Shown here in pieces: positions 1 to 7,786 of a stretch of 33,192 nt of DNA. The stretch comes from a virus: IMG/VR virus record IMGVR_UViG_3300025704_001231, positions 1-33,192 of that record; one strand, written 5' to 3'. Below the pieces are notes generated by a model. That model was not told the DNA's origin. It searched no databases and saw nothing but the letters and a program-made list of their open reading frames with translations. Position numbers and translations under genes: made by a program. Each line of letters opens with the position of its first letter. The first letter of the stretch is position 1.

Positions 1-50
1 ACACAAAGATGTTATACTATATTTAAATTAACACAATACAAGGCAATACA

Positions 51-1034
51 ATGGCAACTTATGTACTAGTAGATACTGCTAACACGTTCTTTAGAGCTCG
101 TCACGTTGTGCGCGGCGACATTGATACAAAGGCAGGCATGGCAATTCATATTACACTTAACAGTGTAAAAAAAGCATGGACTGACTTTAAAGCAGATCAT
201 GTTGTATTTTGCTTAGAAGGACGTAGCTGGCGCAAAGACTACTACGAGCCTTACAAACGCAATCGACAAGTAGCCCGTGATGCACTTACTCCTGCACAAC
301 AAGAAGAAGACACTGTTTTCTGGGAGTTGTTTGACGAGTTTAAAGACTTTGTAAGTGAGAAGACTAACTGCACTGTTATGCAACATAAGCAACTAGAAGC
401 AGATGATTTGATTGCAGGTTGGGTACAATCGCACCCTAATGACGATCATGTTATTGTTAGTACAGATGGTGACTTTGCACAACTTATTAGTCCTCGTGTA
501 CGTCAGTACAATGGCGTTGCTAACATGACTATTACACACGAAGGGTACTTTGATGACAAAGGTAATCCTGTTATTGACAAGAAAACTAAAGAGCCTAAAG
601 CTGCGCCTAATCCTGCATTTATGTTGTTTGAAAAGTGTATGCGTGGCGACACTAGTGATAACGTGTTTAGTGCTTATCCAGGTGTACGTACAAAAGGCAC
701 TAAGAATAAAGTTGGTCTAAATGAAGCATTTGAAGACAAGCAGTCTAAAGGTTTTAACTGGAACAATATGATGCTACAGCGTTGGACAGATCACAACGGT
801 GACGAACATCGTGTATTAGATGATTACAATCGTAATGTTGTATTGTGTGATTTGACCGCACAACCTGCAGACATTAGAGAGATAATTAATAACACTGTTG
901 CAGAAGTAGAGCCTAAAGAAATTACACAAGTAGGCATGCGTCTTATGAAATTCTGTGCTAAGTGGGACATGCAACGTATTGCAGACCAGGCACAATCTTT
1001 TGCACAACCTTTACAAGCGAGGTACCCTAAATGA
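51..1034 (+). CDS. 5'-3' exonuclease, T4 RNase H / FEN family
   Basis: A 327-residue flap-endonuclease-like nuclease, expected to remove RNA primers or 5' flaps during phage replication. The metal-binding acidic motifs of the FEN/PIN fold are visible: VDTANTFFRAR (7-17, Asp8), YKRNR (68-72), LEADDLIA (115-122), VSTDGDF (136-142) and GDTSDNV (199-205). A Pro-Gly-rich stretch (about 209-222) follows, where the DNA-binding helix-turn-helix lies in this family. Length fits T4 RNase H (305 aa). The ATG at 51 follows an AAGG Shine-Dalgarno at 40-43, and a possible -10 (TATACT) lies at 13-18. Its stop overlaps the next start as ATGA. Family call is strong; phage replication role is inferred from the family. 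Confidence 0.92.
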   Translation: MATYVLVDTANTFFRARHVVRGDIDTKAGMAIHITLNSVKKAWTDFKADHVVFCLEGRSWRKDYYEPYKRNRQVARDALTPAQQEEDTVFWELFDEFKDFVSEKTNCTVMQHKQLEADDLIAGWVQSHPNDDHVIVSTDGDFAQLISPRVRQYNGVANMTITHEGYFDDKGNPVIDKKTKEPKAAPNPAFMLFEKCMRGDTSDNVFSAYPGVRTKGTKNKVGLNEAFEDKQSKGFNWNNMMLQRWTDHNGDEHRVLDDYNRNVVLCDLTAQPADIREIINNTVAEVEPKEITQVGMRLMKFCAKWDMQRIADQAQSFAQPLQARYPK

Positions 1035-1513
1035 CATTAAAAGCAAAACCAGTATTAAAAGATAAATTTTGGATTATCGAAAACGACGAACAACGCATTG
1101 GCACAATGTCGTGGAATGATGATAGGTATATGTTCTCTAGCAATAGAGAGACATGTTTCTTTGATAACAAACGAGAAATGAAGAAAAGATTTGGGACCGA
1201 CATTGTTTGGACTACCTTAGGTAGTGAAAATAATAAAATAACTTTTAATCATGAAAATTGCACAGTACACGGTTATCCAACTAGTGTAATTCCGTTTAAT
1301 ACAATGTATGACGTAAAACGTAAACTTCCATTGTTTACAAAAAGTAATAAATCTAAAAGTGCATATTGTGCTGGATATTATATTATTCAGTTTGACAAAG
1401 GCTGGGTTAAAAGTTTTTGCCCAAAACTAATTACTATCGAGCGTTATAACTTCAAAGGACCATTTAAGACTGAGATAGAAATGCGACAGGAGTTACGCCG
1501 TGCAAAAAATTGA
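1031..1513 (+). CDS. conserved phage protein of unknown function
   Basis: A basic protein of 160 residues, rich in aromatic residues and lysine, with no signal peptide, membrane segment or catalytic motif I recognise. It resembles small proteins I associate with marine T4-like phages, but I cannot name a function. The ATG at 1031 overlaps the nuclease stop (ATGA), and the 3' end overlaps the next gene by 14 bases. It is therefore probably co-translated with the nuclease and may serve DNA metabolism; that role is inference from position only. Confidence 0.75.
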   Translation: MTLKAKPVLKDKFWIIENDEQRIGTMSWNDDRYMFSSNRETCFFDNKREMKKRFGTDIVWTTLGSENNKITFNHENCTVHGYPTSVIPFNTMYDVKRKLPLFTKSNKSKSAYCAGYYIIQFDKGWVKSFCPKLITIERYNFKGPFKTEIEMRQELRRAKN

Positions 1514-1742
1514 TCCATTAAACACCATTCCTTTACAGCAATTTTTAAATGCTGTAAAGGCAGCTGAACAAAGTCGGGCAAGAGAAGTTAAACTTGACAT
1601 TGCAACAGCTAAAACATTAGCATTTACCTTAGGTGCTGTTATGAGTAGACTACATGGCGACTTAGAAAAACTTGTTGCAGAATCTAAAAATAGTGATGAC
1701 GAAGTTATACAAATTAATTTAGATGGCGGATCTAAGTTTTAA
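1500..1742 (+). CDS. small conserved phage protein, GTG start
   Basis: An 80-residue protein, mostly helical by composition, with an Ala/Leu-rich central segment (about 30-60) and an acidic C-terminus. No known domain is recognised. It starts at a GTG inside the 3' end of the preceding gene (14-base overlap), implying coupled translation. An AGGAG at 1489-1493 lies a normal distance upstream and supports this start. The gene ends just before a short intergenic region that carries a repeat and a late-promoter-like octamer. Confidence 0.65.
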   Translation: MQKIDPLNTIPLQQFLNAVKAAEQSRAREVKLDIATAKTLAFTLGAVMSRLHGDLEKLVAESKNSDDEVIQINLDGGSKF

Positions 1743-1743
1743 G

Positions 1744-1787
1744 TGCGTAGTTAATGTTTTAAAAAGATAAATATATGCGTAGTTAAT
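1744..1787 (+). repeat. 12-bp direct repeat TGCGTAGTTAAT
   Basis: TGCGTAGTTAAT occurs at 1744-1755 and exactly again at 1776-1787. The copies flank the late-promoter-like octamer, so the 61-base gap seems to be built from two similar halves. The second copy supplies part of the 5' arm of the hairpin at 1773-1805. It may be a leftover of a local duplication or a protein-binding site; only the repeat is directly seen. Confidence 0.7.
1766..1773 (+). promoter_or_regulatory. late promoter -10 octamer, GATAAATA
   Basis: GATAAATA matches the NATAAATA late-promoter form known from marine T4-like phages; classical T4 is TATAAATA. It is the only such octamer in the gap before the gene at 1804. By T4 geometry (octamer at about -13 to -6), transcription would begin near 1779. 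No -35 element is expected for T4 late promoters. Confidence 0.55.
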
Positions 1788-1805
1788 TATAAGGATTACG
1801 CATAT
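1773..1805 (+). promoter_or_regulatory. hairpin enclosing the Shine-Dalgarno of the next gene
   Basis: ATATGCGTA (1773-1781) is perfectly complementary to TACGCATAT (1797-1805), giving a 9-bp stem with a 15-base loop. The loop contains the Shine-Dalgarno AAGGA (1791-1795), and the 3' arm takes in the first two bases of the ATG at 1804. A read-through transcript could hide this ribosome site. A transcript begun at the late octamer would lack most of the 5' arm. The base pairing is seen; regulation is inference by analogy with T4 gene e. Confidence 0.6.
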
Positions 1806-2094
1806 GAGCAGACCAAAGCCAACAGTTATATTAGAAAACATTAACAATAAGACTTATAAGAGCGAACAAGTACTCGAAGCTGAGGCAATATGGGCAGTGT
1901 TTTATCAAAGCAAGCCTTTTAATTTAAAAAGTGCAAACGCTCTTACAAACTATCCAGGACCTAAGTATAAGAAAGTTAGTTTTTCAAACCCAGGACACGC
2001 ACACAATCTTGCTAAAAAATTAAACGAAATGTTTAAGTGCGAAGATTTTGTAGTTTATAAACTTACTACTGGCGAGTTAGTTACAGAAGAATGA
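1804..2094 (+). CDS. conserved small phage protein of unknown function
   Basis: A 96-residue basic protein with a compact alpha/beta look. An N-terminal strand region (PTVILENI) is followed by a Lys/Tyr-rich centre and a conserved-looking patch YPGPKYKKVSFSNPGHA (residues 49-65). From memory it resembles short proteins common in marine T4-like phages; no function is known to me. AAGGA at 1791-1795 supports the ATG at 1804. Its stop overlaps the next start as ATGA. The hairpin and late octamer just upstream suggest late or switched expression. Confidence 0.75.
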   Translation: MSRPKPTVILENINNKTYKSEQVLEAEAIWAVFYQSKPFNLKSANALTNYPGPKYKKVSFSNPGHAHNLAKKLNEMFKCEDFVVYKLTTGELVTEE

Positions 2095-2474
2095 ACTGGA
2101 AAGAAGTATATACAAAGCTCTTTCTAAAAGAACTAGGTAAGAGCACCAATAATGTTACTATAGCAGAATACATGCCGATATGGTGGAAGAACAATAGAGA
2201 AAAGGACGAAGGTGGCCTGCGTCTTACAGAAGCTGGGTTTGATATATTAACAGAAATAGATTTAGCTACTTATGATATTCCGTATCCAAGAGATGTTCCT
2301 TTATCTACTCAAGTGATCATACACCTTGACAAGTTTATTGACTGTCCTTACTATCTTACAAATAGAAGTATCATAGTAACGAACGAAAAGAAAGCAGTTG
2401 AGCTTACTCTTTTTAGTGGTGATTTACGCAAATACGGCCTAACAAAAGCAATTACTAGACAAAATAAATCCTAA
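2091..2474 (+). CDS. conserved phage protein of unknown function
   Basis: 127 residues with no recognised domain, signal peptide or membrane span. The N-terminal half is helical and charged and the C-terminal half rich in hydrophobic/beta residues. It is translationally coupled to the preceding gene by an ATGA overlap and so shares its transcript. It is the last gene before a 117-base gap holding the sigma-70 promoter of the AAA+ ATPase gene. Function unknown. Confidence 0.7.
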   Translation: MNWKEVYTKLFLKELGKSTNNVTIAEYMPIWWKNNREKDEGGLRLTEAGFDILTEIDLATYDIPYPRDVPLSTQVIIHLDKFIDCPYYLTNRSIIVTNEKKAVELTLFSGDLRKYGLTKAITRQNKS

Positions 2475-2512
2475 GTTATTGAAATTAAACAAGTTCTTTT
2501 TTTAGAAAACAG

Positions 2513-2540
2513 TTGACAAATCCTGTAGATATGTTATTAT
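2513..2540 (+). promoter_or_regulatory. sigma-70-type promoter of the MoxR-like gene
   Basis: A perfect -35 TTGACA (2513-2518) is separated by 16 bases from a -10 TATTAT (2535-2540), inside the 117-base gap before the ATPase gene. The downstream bases ATATATGTATA are shared with the promoter at 3735-3762. A good ribosome site, GAGGG (2579-2583), follows 8 bases before the ATG. Probably read by host RNA polymerase. Confidence 0.75.
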
Positions 2541-2591
2541 ATATGTATAGTTTAAATAAACACACTGATGTAAACAAAGAGGGAATACACA

Positions 2592-3677
2592 ATGGATACT
2601 TCGACTCGCACAGTTAGCCCAAACGGCGCAAAAAACAGCATTAAACATGCGCTTAAAAAGCAGCGTCCTATTTTCTTATGGGGTCCTCCAGGTATTGGTA
2701 AGAGTGACATTGTACGTCAAGTTAACGACACCTTTGCAAACTCGCATTTGATTGACATTCGTTTGAGCCTTTGGGAGCCTACAGACATTAAAGGCATTCC
2801 TTACTTTGACAGCAACTCAGGTACAATGGTATGGGGTGCGCCTAACGAACTTCCTTCAGAAGAGTTTGCAGCACAGTATGATCATATTACACTGTTCTTA
2901 GATGAGATGAACTCGGCAGCGCCTAGTGTACAGGCAGCAGCATATCAGCTTATTCTTAACCGTCGTGTAGGTACTTACAAGTTACCAGACAACGTTTCTG
3001 TTGTTGCAGCAGGTAACCGTGAAGCTGATAAAGGTGTTACGTATCGTATGCCTGCTCCGTTGGCTAACCGCTTTATTCACTTAGAACTTGCTGTTAACTT
3101 TGACGACTGGTTCAACTGGGCAGTTGCTAACAATGAGCACACTGATGTTGTAGGCTACTTGACTTTTGCTAAGAAAGACCTGTATGACTTTGATCCTAAG
3201 AGCTCATCACGTTCGTTTGCAACGCCTCGTTCGTGGTCATTTGTATCAGAATTGCTAGAAGACGAGTTAGACGAAAACACCACTACAGATCTTGTAGCAG
3301 GTGCAGTAGGCGAAGGCTTGGCTGTCAAGTTTATGGCACACCGCAAGGTAGCTGCTAACATGCCTAACCCTACTGATATTTTAACAGGCAAAGTAAAAGA
3401 GTTGAAAACTAAAGAAATTAGTGCTATGTACTCTTTAACAGTGTCTTTGTGCTACGAGCTTAAAGAATCCTGTGACAACGGCGATAAGAAGTTTGATGAC
3501 AAAGTTAACAACTTCCTGCGCTTTTCAATGGATAACTTTGACACTGAGCTTGTTGTAATGGGCATTAAGCTTGCACTAACACAGTACGGCTTGCCAATTG
3601 ATCCAGATGAAGTAGAGTGCTTTGATGAGTTCCACGACCGTTATGGCAAATATATTAAGGCTGCAAACGCTGCTTAA
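2592..3677 (+). CDS. MoxR-family AAA+ ATPase
   Basis: A 361-residue MoxR-type AAA+ ATPase, a family that works as a chaperone or metal-insertase together with VWA-domain partners. Visible motifs are Walker A GPPGIGKS (31-38), Walker B TLFLDEMN (100-107), a sensor-1 region VVAAGNRE (137-144) and an arginine-finger region LANRF (158-162). A helical C-terminal part of about 190 residues follows. The next gene encodes a metallopeptidase-like/VWA protein, the usual MoxR partner. It has its own promoter and terminator, so its dose may be set separately from its partner's. Family assignment is strong; the substrate in the infected cell is unknown. Confidence 0.9.
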   Translation: MDTSTRTVSPNGAKNSIKHALKKQRPIFLWGPPGIGKSDIVRQVNDTFANSHLIDIRLSLWEPTDIKGIPYFDSNSGTMVWGAPNELPSEEFAAQYDHITLFLDEMNSAAPSVQAAAYQLILNRRVGTYKLPDNVSVVAAGNREADKGVTYRMPAPLANRFIHLELAVNFDDWFNWAVANNEHTDVVGYLTFAKKDLYDFDPKSSSRSFATPRSWSFVSELLEDELDENTTTDLVAGAVGEGLAVKFMAHRKVAANMPNPTDILTGKVKELKTKEISAMYSLTVSLCYELKESCDNGDKKFDDKVNNFLRFSMDNFDTELVVMGIKLALTQYGLPIDPDEVECFDEFHDRYGKYIKAANAA

Positions 3678-3685
3678 CGAACTAA

Positions 3686-3720
3686 AAAGGACAAGTTCTT
3701 TTGAGCTCGTCCTTTCTTTC
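3686..3720 (+). terminator. rho-independent-type terminator after the ATPase gene
   Basis: AAAGGACAAGTTC (3686-3698) and GAGCTCGTCCTTT (3703-3715) form a 13-position stem with one A-C mismatch and one G-T pair around a TTTT loop. The T-rich stretch CTTTC follows. It lies 9 bases after the ATPase stop and just before the next promoter, so it probably limits read-through into the VWA gene. Confidence 0.65.
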
Positions 3721-3734
3721 GACAAATATAATGG

Positions 3735-3762
3735 TTGACATATATACTATAGATGCTATAAT
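3735..3762 (+). promoter_or_regulatory. consensus sigma-70 promoter of the VWA gene
   Basis: TTGACA (3735-3740), a 16-base spacer, and TATAAT (3757-3762) are a perfect match to both bacterial consensus hexamers. The downstream ATATATGTATA is identical to that after the promoter at 2513. An AAGGG ribosome site (3781-3785) sits 7 bases before the ATG at 3793. Confidence 0.85.
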
Positions 3763-3792
3763 ATATGTATAAGTTAGATAAAGGGCAATGAC

Positions 3793-5103
3793 ATGAGCAC
3801 TAAAGATACAGCAAGTAAACTAAAAAACTTTACTCCAGATCCGGATATTACACCCGAAGCATTAGAAACAATGCGTGTAGAAGTTATGGATCGTATTATT
3901 ACTGCACGTATTGGCTTGCTACTGCGTCATCCGTTTTTTGGCAACATGGCTACACGCTTAAAAATTATTGCGGCAGATGACTGGCTTCCTACTGCGGCTG
4001 TAGATGGTCGCAACCTTTATTACAACACACAATTCTTTAATGCAATGAACAATAAAGAAATTGAGTTTGTTGTTGCACACGAAATCTTGCATATGGTATT
4101 TGATCACTTAGGACGGCGTGAAGATCGCAATCCTATGATTTACAACATCAGCGCAGACTACATTGTAAACAATACACTTGTGCGTGATCGCATTGGTACT
4201 ATTCCAAGCATTGTTGATTGCTATCAAGACTTTAAGTACGAAGGTTGGACTAGCGAAGAAGTATATGATGATGTATATGAAGAGGCTAAAAAGAACGGCG
4301 AAGAATACTTAAAACAACTTGGCGAAATGTTAGACGAACACCTTGACATGGACGAAGGTGACGAAGGCAGTTCAGACGGTGATGTAGACGAAGACAGCAA
4401 CGGTAATGCTACAAGCAAATCTAAGCCTAAGTACTCTAAAGAAGACATGAAGCAGATCAAAGATGAGATCAAAGAGAATATGATCTCTGCGGCACAGAGT
4501 GCTGGTGCTGGCAATGTTCCAGGTGCTGTACAGCGCATTATCAAAGAGCTTACTGAACCTAAGATGAACTGGCGTGAAATTATCCGTCAGTCTGTACAAA
4601 GTTCTATTAGAAGTGACTACACATTTAGTCGTCCAAGTCGCAAAGGTCAGATGAGCGGTGCTATTTTACCTAGCATGGACTTTGAAGATACTATTGATAT
4701 TGCAGTTTGTATAGACATGAGTGGTTCGATTGGCGAAGTACAAGGCAAAGATTTCTTAGGTGAAATCAAAGGTATTATGGAAGAGTTTCCAGACTATAAC
4801 ATTAAAGTATGGTGCTTTGATACTAGAGTATACAACGAAGAAGACTTTGAAGCTAACGACGGCAAAGACTTGCTGGACTACCAATTAATGGGTGGCGGCG
4901 GCACTGACTTTATGGCTAACTGGACATATATGAAAGAACAAGATTATGTTCCTAAGAAACTTATTATGTTTACAGATGGTTATGCATGGGATAGCTGGGG
5001 TGATCCAGACTACTGTGATACAGTGTTTGTTATTCACTCAAACCGTGATAAGAATTTAGAAGGACCGTTTGGTACCTCGGTACATTACGATGCAGCGGCA
5101 TGA
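3793..5103 (+). CDS. metallopeptidase-like / VWA-domain protein (DUF2201 type)
   Basis: This 436-residue protein pairs with MoxR-type ATPases. The N-terminal domain has a zinc-peptidase-like HEILHMVFDH (96-105, HExxHxxxxH) followed by NISADYIVN (118-126), as in DUF2201 proteins. A strongly acidic, low-complexity linker lies at about 185-225. The C-terminal VWA-like domain starts near 300 with the metal-ion site DMSGS and continues with GGGGTDF near 372. The family context suggests a chaperone-like complex with the upstream ATPase. Whether the HExxH site is proteolytic is not known. Its stop overlaps the next start as ATGA. Confidence 0.9.
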   Translation: MSTKDTASKLKNFTPDPDITPEALETMRVEVMDRIITARIGLLLRHPFFGNMATRLKIIAADDWLPTAAVDGRNLYYNTQFFNAMNNKEIEFVVAHEILHMVFDHLGRREDRNPMIYNISADYIVNNTLVRDRIGTIPSIVDCYQDFKYEGWTSEEVYDDVYEEAKKNGEEYLKQLGEMLDEHLDMDEGDEGSSDGDVDEDSNGNATSKSKPKYSKEDMKQIKDEIKENMISAAQSAGAGNVPGAVQRIIKELTEPKMNWREIIRQSVQSSIRSDYTFSRPSRKGQMSGAILPSMDFEDTIDIAVCIDMSGSIGEVQGKDFLGEIKGIMEEFPDYNIKVWCFDTRVYNEEDFEANDGKDLLDYQLMGGGGTDFMANWTYMKEQDYVPKKLIMFTDGYAWDSWGDPDYCDTVFVIHSNRDKNLEGPFGTSVHYDAAA

Positions 5104-5381
5104 TTAAGAATAAAAAGATAAATTCATTAAATGTATTTGAAGTGAGGCAAGTTAAATCGGCTCCGCCCCATTTCGAGTACGTTAACTTACCTATGAAATA
5201 TAATTTAGAGGAAAGTTTGGTTAAATGGATTAAGCAGAATCTAAAAAATAGATTCTATGCAGGCAAAAATATAAGTCTAGACAGTGATAACAAGTTGGTA
5301 CAAGTTTTAACTGTAGGGTTTGAAGAGACCAAAGACATGAGTTATTTCATGTTAGCGTGTCCACATTTAAAGTACAAATAA
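5100..5381 (+). CDS. small phage protein of unknown function
   Basis: A 93-residue basic protein with no recognised motif. The start ATG overlaps the stop of the VWA gene (ATGA), so translation is coupled and the gene shares the strong promoter at 3735. It may be linked to the ATPase/VWA pair, but only position argues for that. Its TAA stop lies within a late-promoter-like octamer. Confidence 0.65.
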   Translation: MIKNKKINSLNVFEVRQVKSAPPHFEYVNLPMKYNLEESLVKWIKQNLKNRFYAGKNISLDSDNKLVQVLTVGFEETKDMSYFMLACPHLKYK

Positions 5382-5384
5382 ATA
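5377..5384 (+). promoter_or_regulatory. possible late promoter octamer, AATAAATA
   Basis: AATAAATA fits NATAAATA, 35 bases before the ATG at 5419. It overlaps the stop codon of the preceding gene, and in AT-rich DNA a chance match is possible. Its placement ahead of a gene with a strong AAGGAG ribosome site (5407-5412) gives some support. Confidence 0.35.
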
Positions 5385-5418
5385 AAGTACGCATATATAA
5401 TATAACAAGGAGATAATT

Positions 5419-5652
5419 ATGAGCGAAGAAACTAATGTCGAAGCAACTGCAACTACAGAAGCACCGACATCCGAAGCACAGGGTCCTGATCTAACTGTGC
5501 AAGATTTGCAAGCATTAAAAAGCATCATTGATGTTGCAAGTCAGCGAGGCGCATTTAAGCCTAATGAAATGATGACTGTAGGACAAACTTATGGTAAACT
5601 AGAAACATTTTTAGCAGCCGTTGCACAACAGCAGCCTGCACAAGGAGAATAA
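5419..5652 (+). CDS. small acidic phage protein of unknown function
   Basis: 77 residues. The first 25 are low-complexity Thr/Glu/Ala and probably disordered. The middle (about 26-70) looks helical (LTVQDLQALKSIIDVA) and the end is Gln-rich. No enzyme motif is visible. A strong AAGGAG (5407-5412) precedes the ATG by 6 bases, suggesting high expression. The next gene starts at the base after its stop, so the two are probably co-expressed, possibly as virion or scaffold-associated proteins; that is a guess. Confidence 0.7.
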   Translation: MSEETNVEATATTEAPTSEAQGPDLTVQDLQALKSIIDVASQRGAFKPNEMMTVGQTYGKLETFLAAVAQQQPAQGE

Positions 5653-5653
5653 T

Positions 5654-6280
5654 ATGTTAAAGCACGTAGGACGGATGACACATAACAATCGTAGAGTAAT
5701 TGTTGCATACAAAGTACTCCCTGGAGATCCAGAGAATTGTGTTGTAGTAACAACTGAAAACTTAGAAGCAGGTGATCACGATGCACTAATCAAACTTGTC
5801 GAATCTCCCGCAGGACAAGAAGCAGATGATTTAGCAACTGTTATGATGCGTACACAACTATCAGACGGTAGTAACATGCTTGCACGGTTCCACACAACTG
5901 GTAAGATGGTTAAAGTAAAGACTTCTGAGGTTGATATGATTCCTAATCAGAATACCTCTATTAAACTAAGCGAACTTAATGAAGCTATTGCACAACAAAA
6001 AGGTATAACTGTTGCTGACTTAGCAGTTAAAGGCCCAGATGGTAAAACTGTGCAATCATCAAACGCACCATCAATGACTGCTAGTGAAATGGCTGCGGCG
6101 GCACCTAATGTAGCACCTGTTGCAGACGATGGTGTAATTACTGACGAAGAACTTGCTAAAAAATTCCGCAGTGATGCAGATCGTCTAAGCAAAGAAGCAG
6201 CTGAACTTCGTAGACAAGCTGAAGAATTAGTTCCAACTAAAAAGAAAGCATCTACAAAAAAGACTGCGCAAAGTGCCTAA
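5654..6280 (+). CDS. conserved phage protein with Ala/Lys-rich coiled tail
   Basis: 208 residues from the ATG at 5654, chosen because AGGAG (5643-5647) lies 6 bases upstream; an in-frame ATG at 5621 would overlap the previous gene by 32 bases without a good ribosome site. The N-terminal ~110 residues look like a folded beta-rich domain (VIVAYKVLPGDPENC). The C-terminal region is Ala-rich, then coiled-coil-like (about 165-195), and ends Lys/Thr-rich. From memory it resembles conserved proteins of marine T4-like phages; function unknown. Confidence 0.75.
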   Translation: MLKHVGRMTHNNRRVIVAYKVLPGDPENCVVVTTENLEAGDHDALIKLVESPAGQEADDLATVMMRTQLSDGSNMLARFHTTGKMVKVKTSEVDMIPNQNTSIKLSELNEAIAQQKGITVADLAVKGPDGKTVQSSNAPSMTASEMAAAAPNVAPVADDGVITDEELAKKFRSDADRLSKEAAELRRQAEELVPTKKKASTKKTAQSA

Positions 6281-6590
6281 AAACAAATTACCACCCGACG
6301 TAATACAACACTGGCCAGAAATATTTGAAGATGTTGAGATTCACGCTGTACCAATAGAGTACATCAGTAAAGTTTATGTTCATTTCCACGATGGAAAAAT
6401 TTGGGAAATTGACATAGACAAGCAAGGTATTAGTAACAATACTGATATAAATGATATCGAAAACAGTCTAGAAACATTTTTAACACAATATAATGATGAT
6501 ATCGATCATGTAGATTTTAGACTAAACACATCAAAAGTAGTTGACGATGTTAAAAAACGTACAAGATCTTTTATGAAGAAACGGAAATAG
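6273..6590 (+). CDS. conserved phage protein of unknown function, GTG start
   Basis: 105 residues, acidic overall with a very basic end (KKRTRSFMKKRK). The N-terminal LPPDVIQHWPEIFEDV and the basic tail feel familiar from marine T4-like phage genomes, where it is also unassigned. It starts at GTG 6273 and overlaps the previous gene by 8 bases (GTGCCTAA), the same geometry used at several later junctions. The basic tail might contact nucleic acid; this is inference. Confidence 0.7.
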   Translation: MPKNKLPPDVIQHWPEIFEDVEIHAVPIEYISKVYVHFHDGKIWEIDIDKQGISNNTDINDIENSLETFLTQYNDDIDHVDFRLNTSKVVDDVKKRTRSFMKKRK

Positions 6591-6613
6591 ATCCCAGGTT
6601 ATCTTTAAAAATG

Positions 6614-6621
6614 TATAAATA
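6614..6621 (+). promoter_or_regulatory. T4-type late promoter, TATAAATA
   Basis: A perfect T4 late octamer TATAAATA followed by CTAG lies 31 bases before the ATG of the fibre-like gene. With T4 spacing, transcription would start near 6627, leaving a leader with AGGAG at 6639-6643. A late promoter ahead of a structural gene is what T4-like biology predicts. Confidence 0.8.
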
Positions 6622-6652
6622 CTAGTAATAGATATTCTAGGAGTATACACAA

Positions 6653-7786
6653 ATGGCATTACGTCTAAGACGCGGAATCGATGCAGAACGACTGCTAATG
6701 ACACCTGTAGAGGGTGAATTAATCTACACCACCGACACTAAACTACTGTATGTAGGTGACGGATCGACAGCAGGCGGAACATTAGTTACTGGTGCAGGCG
6801 GTGGTGGATCAGCAACACTAGCAGGATTAACTGACACCGACTTAACTGGTGTAGAAAATAATCAAGTTCTAACTTACTTGTCCGGAACTAACAAGTGGGA
6901 ACCAACTACGCTGCCAGGAGTTGGTGCACTTGCACTAAATGATTTAACTAACGTAAACACTGGTGGCGTAGCAACTTGGGATGTACTACAATATGACGGT
7001 GTTAACTTTGTTCCAAAAAGTATCGACGAAGCTTTAGCAACTGATAACGATAGCTCAATAGCAATCAATACAGTAGGTATACATACAGGAAATGTAGTCG
7101 GTAGCGTAGACGGCGATGTAACAGGCAGCGTATTTGCCGACGATAGTACAATTATGGTAGATGCTGTTAGTAACACACTTTTTGCAGGCAACATAGAAAT
7201 ATCAAGTAATGGCATAGAGCATAGCGACAGCCCAAGTTTAGCTATTACAACTACTGCTGTTGTTGATGTTTTTGCAGATTCACTCAACTTAAATGTAGCA
7301 GGCGACGGCACTCTTGGTGGTAGCGCTAACCAATTTCGACAAAGAGTTGCAAAAAATTCTCTGTCAAATCCAGCAGCGTTTACGTATGATGACATTTATC
7401 CATTTATACAAACTCAAATATGGGACGGTGCTGACTGGAATACTAATATTAACATAGTAGGTCAAGTTGACAGCAATACCGGTGACGTTGTACAACCTGG
7501 TAAAATAACTATTGCTGTTAAGGCAGCAGACTCATCAGATATTGCCGGGGCACAGTTTGGATTTATTAGTCTTACATTTAACAGTAGAGGTGTACTTGAA
7601 GCACCAACCTTTAAAAGCGCTGGATATTCGTCTACAGCAGTAAGAGATGCTGCACACCCTACACCAACTGCCGGTATGATGTTGTTTAATGCAGAAACAC
7701 AAAAATTCCAAGGATATGTAGACGATACAGGTCTTGCAGCCGGTGGCGCTTCTAATGCAACTCCTGGATGGATTGATCTAAACTAA
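6653..7786 (+). CDS. tail-fibre / adhesin-type structural protein
   Basis: 377 residues. The N-terminus matches the short beta-rich head module common on phage fibres: LRLRRGIDAER (3-13), then GELIYTTDTKLLYVGDG (20-36). This is followed by Gly/Ala/Thr/Asp-rich beta-repeat sequence. The C-terminus (AAHPTPTAGMMLFNAETQKF, then a Gly-rich end) looks like the tip or trimerisation segment of marine phage fibre proteins. It is preceded by a perfect late promoter and an AGGAG ribosome site. Likely a virion attachment or baseplate-fibre component. It is the last of the core-like genes before the accessory enzymes. Confidence 0.8.
   Translation: MALRLRRGIDAERLLMTPVEGELIYTTDTKLLYVGDGSTAGGTLVTGAGGGGSATLAGLTDTDLTGVENNQVLTYLSGTNKWEPTTLPGVGALALNDLTNVNTGGVATWDVLQYDGVNFVPKSIDEALATDNDSSIAINTVGIHTGNVVGSVDGDVTGSVFADDSTIMVDAVSNTLFAGNIEISSNGIEHSDSPSLAITTTAVVDVFADSLNLNVAGDGTLGGSANQFRQRVAKNSLSNPAAFTYDDIYPFIQTQIWDGADWNTNINIVGQVDSNTGDVVQPGKITIAVKAADSSDIAGAQFGFISLTFNSRGVLEAPTFKSAGYSSTAVRDAAHPTPTAGMMLFNAETQKFQGYVDDTGLAAGGASNATPGWIDLN

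Noticed and set aside
1-50. TATACT at 13-18 as a -10 element
   Set aside because: A matching -35 would lie outside the window, so it cannot be judged; only mentioned under the nuclease gene.
2091-2591. T-rich stretch CTTTTTTT near 2496-2503 as a terminator
   Set aside because: The flanking bases form only short interrupted pairing (TTCT with AGAA), so I did not call it.
4224-4544. Minus-strand open frames opposite the acidic linker of the VWA gene
   Set aside because: The Ser-rich product is the mirror of the Asp/Glu-rich linker codons; no promoter or ribosome site supports it.
6874-7395. Long open frame (173 codons) on the minus strand inside the fibre-like gene
   Set aside because: Antisense to a well-supported structural gene with a late promoter. 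Its composition (Ser/Thr/Pro/Leu-rich) is what the complement of Gly/Ala/Thr/Asp repeats produces, and it has no ribosome site.
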